NCBI GenBank assembly: GCA_013362555.1
Contig: JABFVX010000092.1
Span: 1-9,984 of the forward strand
Length of the DNA stretch: 9,984 bases
Source of the DNA: Mycobacteriaceae bacterium
Lineage (GTDB): Bacteria > Actinomycetota > Actinomycetes > Mycobacteriales > Mycobacteriaceae
Direction: 5' to 3'
In this document: positions 6,697 to 9,984 of the stretch, piece after piece
Numbering within the stretch: position 1 is the stretch's first letter
Layout: each line of letters begins with the position of its first letter
Notes under the pieces: generated by a model
What the model saw: the letters and a program-made list of their open reading frames with translations, nothing else
Told to the model about the DNA's origin: nothing
Database searches by the model: none
Position numbers and translations under genes: made by a program

Positions 6697-7206
6697 ATGA
6701 AGAAGTCTCTGGTCAGAGTGCTCGGAACAGTGGGGGCGCTGGGCTTGCTCACCGCCGCCGCCGGAGGCGCGCAGGCCGGGCCCAACGACCCGGTGTTCTT
6801 CCGTGCAGGTGCGTTCCAATGCCGGATCGCGCCGGACGGCAGCCTCGGGTGCGATCTCACGTCGCCGTACAACCCGCCGTTGGCCTCGATCAGCCTGACC
6901 AAGACCGATACCGGCAGCACCACCGCGCTCACCAGGGGCATCGACCTTCCGGTGCCGTTCCCGGTGTGGCAGGTCGTCATCGACAACCCCGCGATGCCGG
7001 CGCTGCCCGGCATGGGCGGCGGGACGCCGTTCACGCTCCCCGGCGGGAACCCGGATTTCGCGGCGATCGCCAATGAACGCGGTCCGTGGGGTCCGCGGCT
7101 GCGGGCATTCGGATCGACGTGCGAGATCGGCTTCCACGGCAGCTTCTTCTGCAACGCCAAAGGCCACGGCTTCACGGCGTGGTCCGGCTACCTCCGCATG
7201 GGCTGA
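6697..7206 (+). CDS. Small Sec-exported protein with a repeated two-cysteine motif, function unknown
   Basis: I do not recognise a characterised family, though it resembles small secreted hypothetical proteins of Nocardia and mycobacteria. The 169-residue product starts with a typical Sec signal peptide: MKKSLVR, a hydrophobic core to about residue 22, and likely cleavage after AQA at 27. The mature chain of about 142 residues has four cysteines in two equal loops, Cys42-Cys52 (CRIAPDGSLGC) and Cys142-Cys152 (CEIGFHGSFFC). They share the pattern C-x-I-x3-G-S-x2-C and probably form two disulfides outside the cell. Between them is a Pro/Gly-rich segment. There is no lipobox, transmembrane anchor or catalytic signature. 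The ATG at 6697 is set by GGGAG (6686-6690), 6 nt upstream; the longer open frame lacks such a site and would bury the signal peptide. It is divergent from the reductase gene and convergent with fadH. Confidence 0.88.
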   Translation: MKKSLVRVLGTVGALGLLTAAAGGAQAGPNDPVFFRAGAFQCRIAPDGSLGCDLTSPYNPPLASISLTKTDTGSTTALTRGIDLPVPFPVWQVVIDNPAMPALPGMGGGTPFTLPGGNPDFAAIANERGPWGPRLRAFGSTCEIGFHGSFFCNAKGHGFTAWSGYLRMG

Positions 7207-7264
7207 ACCCGCGATCCGCGGCCCTGAACGCGTCCCTCGTTCGAACAGTCGTCGACTCGGGTCG

Positions 7265-9301
7265 TCACAGGGCTGCGGCCAGGCGGGTGCCCTGGTCGAT
7301 GGCGCGCTTGGCGTCCAGTTCGGCGGCGAGATCGGCGCCGCCGATGAGGTGGACGGGCACGCCCGCGGCCTCCAGCGGGCCTTCGAGGTCGCGCACGGAC
7401 TCCTGGCCTGCGCAGAGGATGACGTTGTCGCAGGCGATGATTCGGGAGCGTTCGCGCTTCTCGCCGAAGCTGATGTGCAGGCCCGCGTCGTCGATGCGTT
7501 CGTAGTTCACGCCGCCGATCTGCTCGACCCCCTTGGCCTTCACCGCGGCTCGGTGCACCCAGCCGGTGGTCTTGCCGAGATCTTTGCCGAAGGAGGACGA
7601 CTTGCGCTGCAGCAGAACGACTTCCCTGGCGGCGGGGGAGGGGCGCGGCTTGGCGAGCTGGCCGGGCGCGTCGGGGTCGTCGGTGACGCCCCACTCTTCT
7701 TTCCATTCGTCGATCTTCAGCGTGGGATGACCTTCGACAGTGAGGAATTCGCTCACGTCGAAGCCGATGCCGCCCGCGCCGATCACGGCGACCTTCTTGC
7801 CCACCGGCTTGTTCTCGCGGACGAGTTCGGCGTAGGTGAGTACTTTCGGGTGGTCGACGCCGGGGATGTCCGGAACTCGGGGCCGCACGCCGGTAGCGAG
7901 CACCACGTCGTCGAAACCGGCGTCGATGAGCTGGCCCGCGGTGGCCTTGGTATTGAGATGCACTGTCACGCCGGTAGTTTCGAGCTTTCTGGTGAAATAC
8001 CGGATCGTCTCGTCGAATTCTTCCTTGCCTGGGATGCGCCGGGCGATGTCGAATTGGCCGCCGATCTTGTCGTCGGCCTCGAACAGGTCAACGCGGTGCC
8101 CGCGCTCGGCGAGATTCACCGCGGCTGACAGGCCCGCCGGGCCCGCGCCGACGACCGCGACGCGCTTGGCCCGGCGGGTCGGCAGCAGCACCAGTTCGGT
8201 CTCGTGTCCGGCCCGGGGGTTGAGCAGGCAGGACACGGTCTTGTGCACGAACGCGTGGTCCAGGCAGGCCTGGTTGCAGGCGATGCAGGTGTTGATCTCG
8301 TCGGTGCGGGCCGCGGCGGCCTTGTTGGCCCAGTCCGGGTCGGCCAGCAGCGGGCGCGCCATGGAGATCAGGTCCGCGTCGCCGCGGGTGAGGATCTCCT
8401 CGGCGGTCTCGGGCATGTTGATACGGTTGGACGCGCACACCGGAATCGCCACTTCCTGCTTGATCTTCGCGGTGAAGTCGACGAAGGCCGCGCGCGGCAC
8501 CGACGTGACGATGGTGGGCACCCTGGCCTCGTGCCAGCCGATGTCGGTGTTGAGGATGTCGACTCCCGCCGACTCCAGATCCTTGGCGAGCGCGACGATC
8601 TCGTGCCAGGTCTGGCCGTGTTCGACGAACTCGGCCATGGACAGCCGGAATACGATGGCGAAGTCCGGCCCGACGGCTTCGCGGATGCCGCGCACGATCT
8701 CCAGCGGGAAGCGGCGGCGGTTTTCGGCCGAGCCGCCCCAGCGGTCCTTGCGCTTGTTGGTGCGCGGCGCCAGGAACTGATTGATCAGATAGCCTTCGCC
8801 GCCCATCACCTCGACGCCGTCATAGCCCGCGAACTTCGCCAGTTCCGCGCAGCGCACGTAGTCCTTCACGGTCTGGCGGACGCCCTTGTCCGACAGGGCG
8901 CGCGGCTTCATCGGCAGCGGATTGATCGGGGCTTTGATGGCCGAGGCGGACACCATGCCGGGCATATAGGAGTAGCGGCCCGCGTGCAGGATCTGCAGGG
9001 CGATCTTGCCGCCTTCGTGGTGCACCGCGCTGGTGATGACGCGGTGGCGGTAGGCCTCGGTCTTGTTGGTCAGCTTCGCGCCGAGCGGCAGCAGCCAGCC
9101 CTGCCGGTTGGGGGCGTAGCCGCCGGTGATGATCAGCCCGACGCCGCCGCGGGCACGCTCGGCGAAGTAGGCGGCCAGCCGATTGGTGTCCCAGGCGCGG
9201 TCTTCGAGCCCGGTGTGCATCGACCCCATCACGACGCGGTTGCGCAGGCTGGTGCGCCCGAGCTCCAGCGGGGCGAACAGGTGCGGATAAGCGACGTTCA
9301 T
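7265..9301 (-). CDS. fadH: 2,4-dienoyl-CoA reductase (NADPH), FadH type, flavin and 4Fe-4S enzyme
   Basis: FadH reduces 2,4-dienoyl-CoA to 3-enoyl-CoA so that polyunsaturated fatty acids can enter beta-oxidation. The 678 residues match the E. coli enzyme (672) throughout. Residues 1-335 form the old-yellow-enzyme barrel, with Tyr171 (EGYLINQF) and His257 (IGWHEAR) at the places of the E. coli catalytic Tyr166 and His252. Cys339, Cys342, Cys346 and Cys358 repeat the iron-sulfur spacing. VAVVGAGPAG (381-390) starts the FAD domain and VAVIGAGGIG (504-513) the NADPH domain. LGKTTGWVHR and the end ELDAKRAIDQGTRLA are near-diagnostic. The ATG at 9301 follows AAGGGA and overlaps the padR stop as ATGA, so translation is probably coupled. 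Extending the frame to 9394 would add 31 unconserved residues. PadR control hints that the real substrate could be another conjugated enoate, but FadH is the best call. Confidence 0.93.
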   Translation of the reverse strand: MNVAYPHLFAPLELGRTSLRNRVVMGSMHTGLEDRAWDTNRLAAYFAERARGGVGLIITGGYAPNRQGWLLPLGAKLTNKTEAYRHRVITSAVHHEGGKIALQILHAGRYSYMPGMVSASAIKAPINPLPMKPRALSDKGVRQTVKDYVRCAELAKFAGYDGVEVMGGEGYLINQFLAPRTNKRKDRWGGSAENRRRFPLEIVRGIREAVGPDFAIVFRLSMAEFVEHGQTWHEIVALAKDLESAGVDILNTDIGWHEARVPTIVTSVPRAAFVDFTAKIKQEVAIPVCASNRINMPETAEEILTRGDADLISMARPLLADPDWANKAAAARTDEINTCIACNQACLDHAFVHKTVSCLLNPRAGHETELVLLPTRRAKRVAVVGAGPAGLSAAVNLAERGHRVDLFEADDKIGGQFDIARRIPGKEEFDETIRYFTRKLETTGVTVHLNTKATAGQLIDAGFDDVVLATGVRPRVPDIPGVDHPKVLTYAELVRENKPVGKKVAVIGAGGIGFDVSEFLTVEGHPTLKIDEWKEEWGVTDDPDAPGQLAKPRPSPAAREVVLLQRKSSSFGKDLGKTTGWVHRAAVKAKGVEQIGGVNYERIDDAGLHISFGEKRERSRIIACDNVILCAGQESVRDLEGPLEAAGVPVHLIGGADLAAELDAKRAIDQGTRLAAAL

Positions 9302-9891
9302 CGGGTCCCTTTCTCGGGTGATTGATCGCGGCGGCTGTGAGCCGCCGCGGCTTCGCGCCCCGGCGGCAGCGCGGCCAGAATTTCGTCGCACCATTCGACG
9401 AACCCGGTCTCCACGCGGATGCCGCCGCGCAGCACGAGGTACTGGTGCAGGCCCGTCCCGGACAAGGCCGCCGGGTCGGGAAAGTCCTTCTTCTCGATGA
9501 GCCGGTACACCTCGAGCCGCTTGTGGTGGCGGTCCCGGTGCCGGGTCACTTCGGCGCGCAGGGCCGCGTGGTCGCCGTGCGCCGCGCCGCGGACCTTCAC
9601 CGCGAGCTCGCTGCGCAGGGCCCCCGGCTCGCTCGGCTCAGCGATCCAGCGGGCCAGCTCGGAGCGACCGGCCCGGCTGACGGAGTAGACCTTCTTGTCC
9701 GGCCTGCCGTCCTGCGTGACGGCCTCGCCCGCGATCCAGCCCGCCTCGTCCATCCGCTTGAGCACGCGGTAGATCTGCTGGTGAGTGGCGTTCCAGAAAA
9801 AGCCGATCGACTTGTCGAACCGGCGCGCCAGCTCATAGCCCGAGCCGGACCGCTCCGACAGGCTCACCAGCAGCGCATGCTCCAATCCCAC
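9298..9891 (-). CDS. PadR-family transcriptional regulator
   Basis: PadR regulators are dimeric winged-helix proteins, usually repressors released by a small ligand. From the GTG at 9891 the protein has 197 residues. The N-terminal winged helix covers about 1-80, with GLEHALLVSLSE, SGYELARRFDKSIGFFW, the recognition helix ATHQQIYRVLKRMDEAGWI and the wing DGRPDKKVYSV. A helical C-terminal dimerisation domain follows (about 90-175), with a charged tail. ATG at 9927 would also be in frame but adds 12 unconserved residues and lies inside the palindromic operator. GTG 9891 has TACTCT 6 nt upstream and begins at the family's usual MxLEHALL, so I prefer it and a leaderless mRNA. The stop overlaps the fadH start by 4 nt, making fadH its likely target together with itself. 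The ligand is unknown; an acyl-CoA or a conjugated acid is a guess. Confidence 0.92.
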   Translation of the reverse strand: MGLEHALLVSLSERSGSGYELARRFDKSIGFFWNATHQQIYRVLKRMDEAGWIAGEAVTQDGRPDKKVYSVSRAGRSELARWIAEPSEPGALRSELAVKVRGAAHGDHAALRAEVTRHRDRHHKRLEVYRLIEKKDFPDPAALSGTGLHQYLVLRGGIRVETGFVEWCDEILAALPPGREAAAAHSRRDQSPEKGTR

Positions 9892-9897
9892 GACCGA

Positions 9898-9903
9898 AGA
9901 GTA
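9898..9903 (-). promoter_or_regulatory. Putative -10 (TACTCT) of the padR-fadH operon
   Basis: On the minus strand TACTCT is followed by TCGGTC and the GTG start, so transcription would begin at or next to the start codon. TTGCAT at 9922-9927, 18 nt upstream, is a possible -35 and lies within the palindrome at 9921-9938. Confidence 0.6.
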
Positions 9904-9920
9904 GCCGCAACCCAGGGTGA

Positions 9921-9938
9921 TATGCAACTAGGTGCATA
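9921..9938. promoter_or_regulatory. Palindromic operator, probable PadR binding site
   Basis: TATGCAACTAGGTGCATA is an 18-bp near-perfect palindrome (8 of 9 pairs) centred on CTAG, with outer arms TATGCA and TGCATA. Many PadR operators are TGCA- or ATGT-armed palindromes of this size. It covers the possible -35 of the padR promoter, so binding should block RNA polymerase and repress both padR and fadH. Binding is inferred. Confidence 0.65.
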
Positions 9939-9984
9939 GCAGGGATTCAGAGATTCGGAAGTTGTCCAGAATGACCCATGACGT
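9939..9984. other. Right-edge intergenic sequence, upstream of padR
   Basis: 46 bp beyond the operator to the window end. An ATG at 9971 (reading MTHD) could open a divergent + strand gene, but only 14 bases are visible and the site GGAAG is 10-15 nt upstream. I cannot support a gene here. Confidence 0.3.

Noticed and set aside
5694..7076. Long + strand open frame of 460 codons opposite the reductase gene
   Set aside because: It is antisense to a clear SDR, is rich in Gly/Arg/Asp repeats typical of high-GC shadow frames, shows no domain, and starts inside the terminator hairpin.
6543..7175. N-terminal extension of the reductase frame, which would make a 479-residue protein
   Set aside because: It runs antisense through the secreted-protein gene and its signal peptide, and lies upstream of a good GTG start with a -10 element.
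7207..7264. Terminator between the convergent secreted-protein and fadH genes
   Set aside because: Only a short TTCGAA palindrome and scattered GC-rich bits are visible; no stem comparable with the other two gaps.
8204..9325. + strand open frame of 373 codons opposite fadH
   Set aside because: Shadow of fadH codon bias with no recognisable motif; fadH matches its family over its full length.
9892..9927. ATG start for PadR at 9927
   Set aside because: It would start within the palindromic operator and add 12 unconserved residues before the conserved GLEHALL start.
1..9984. CRISPR array, insertion sequence, integrase or phage genes
   Set aside because: No regularly spaced repeats, no transposase-like protein and no terminal inverted repeats were seen.

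Overview
The window is high-GC actinobacterial DNA, most likely from a mycolic-acid-containing genus (Mycobacteriales) such as Nocardia, Rhodococcus or a relative. The main reason is the block tRNA-His, oligoribonuclease (orn), HerA-like ATPase and short-chain dehydrogenase at 3195-6542. From memory, it has the same gene content and relative orientation as hisT, Rv2511 (orn), Rv2510c and Rv2509 of Mycobacterium tuberculosis. Rv2509 and its corynebacterial homologue CmrA reduce the mycolate motif, so this block points to a mycolate maker. The genus is inference.

Left part (1-3085, all + strand) is a sulfatase-related module. It starts with an arylsulfatase that enters from the left edge and still shows its formylglycine cysteine motif (CTAGR), but is broken by two frameshifts and an apparent in-frame internal deletion. 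A HAD-family phosphatase-like gene with one frameshift follows. An intact formylglycine-generating enzyme (FGE) with both catalytic cysteines comes last. Two of the three genes look dead while the activating enzyme looks functional. Either the module is decaying or, less likely given the clustering, these are assembly errors.

Middle part (3086-6542) is conserved core. A bulged hairpin separates the FGE from a minus-strand tRNA-His(GTG) and its upstream neighbour orn. A divergent 516-residue HerA/DUF853-type ATPase follows. It meets the convergent cmrA-like reductase at a perfect 24-bp inverted repeat that should act as a two-way terminator.

Right part (6543-9984) has a small Sec-exported protein of unknown function (+), containing a repeated two-cysteine motif. 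A minus-strand operon follows in which a PadR-family repressor overlaps (ATGA) a FadH-type 2,4-dienoyl-CoA reductase. The padR promoter carries an 18-bp near-palindrome over its -35 region, suggesting autoregulation of the pair.

Three minus-strand genes (orn, cmrA-like, padR) each have a TANNNT element 6-7 nt before a GTG start, the geometry of leaderless transcripts. The orn and cmrA copies share the ten bases ACTAGGCTGG. No gap longer than about 155 bp lacks a gene. I see no CRISPR array, insertion sequence or phage gene, and no clearly new biological system. The most unusual items are the decaying sulfatase module beside the tRNA, the promoter architecture and the large hairpin.
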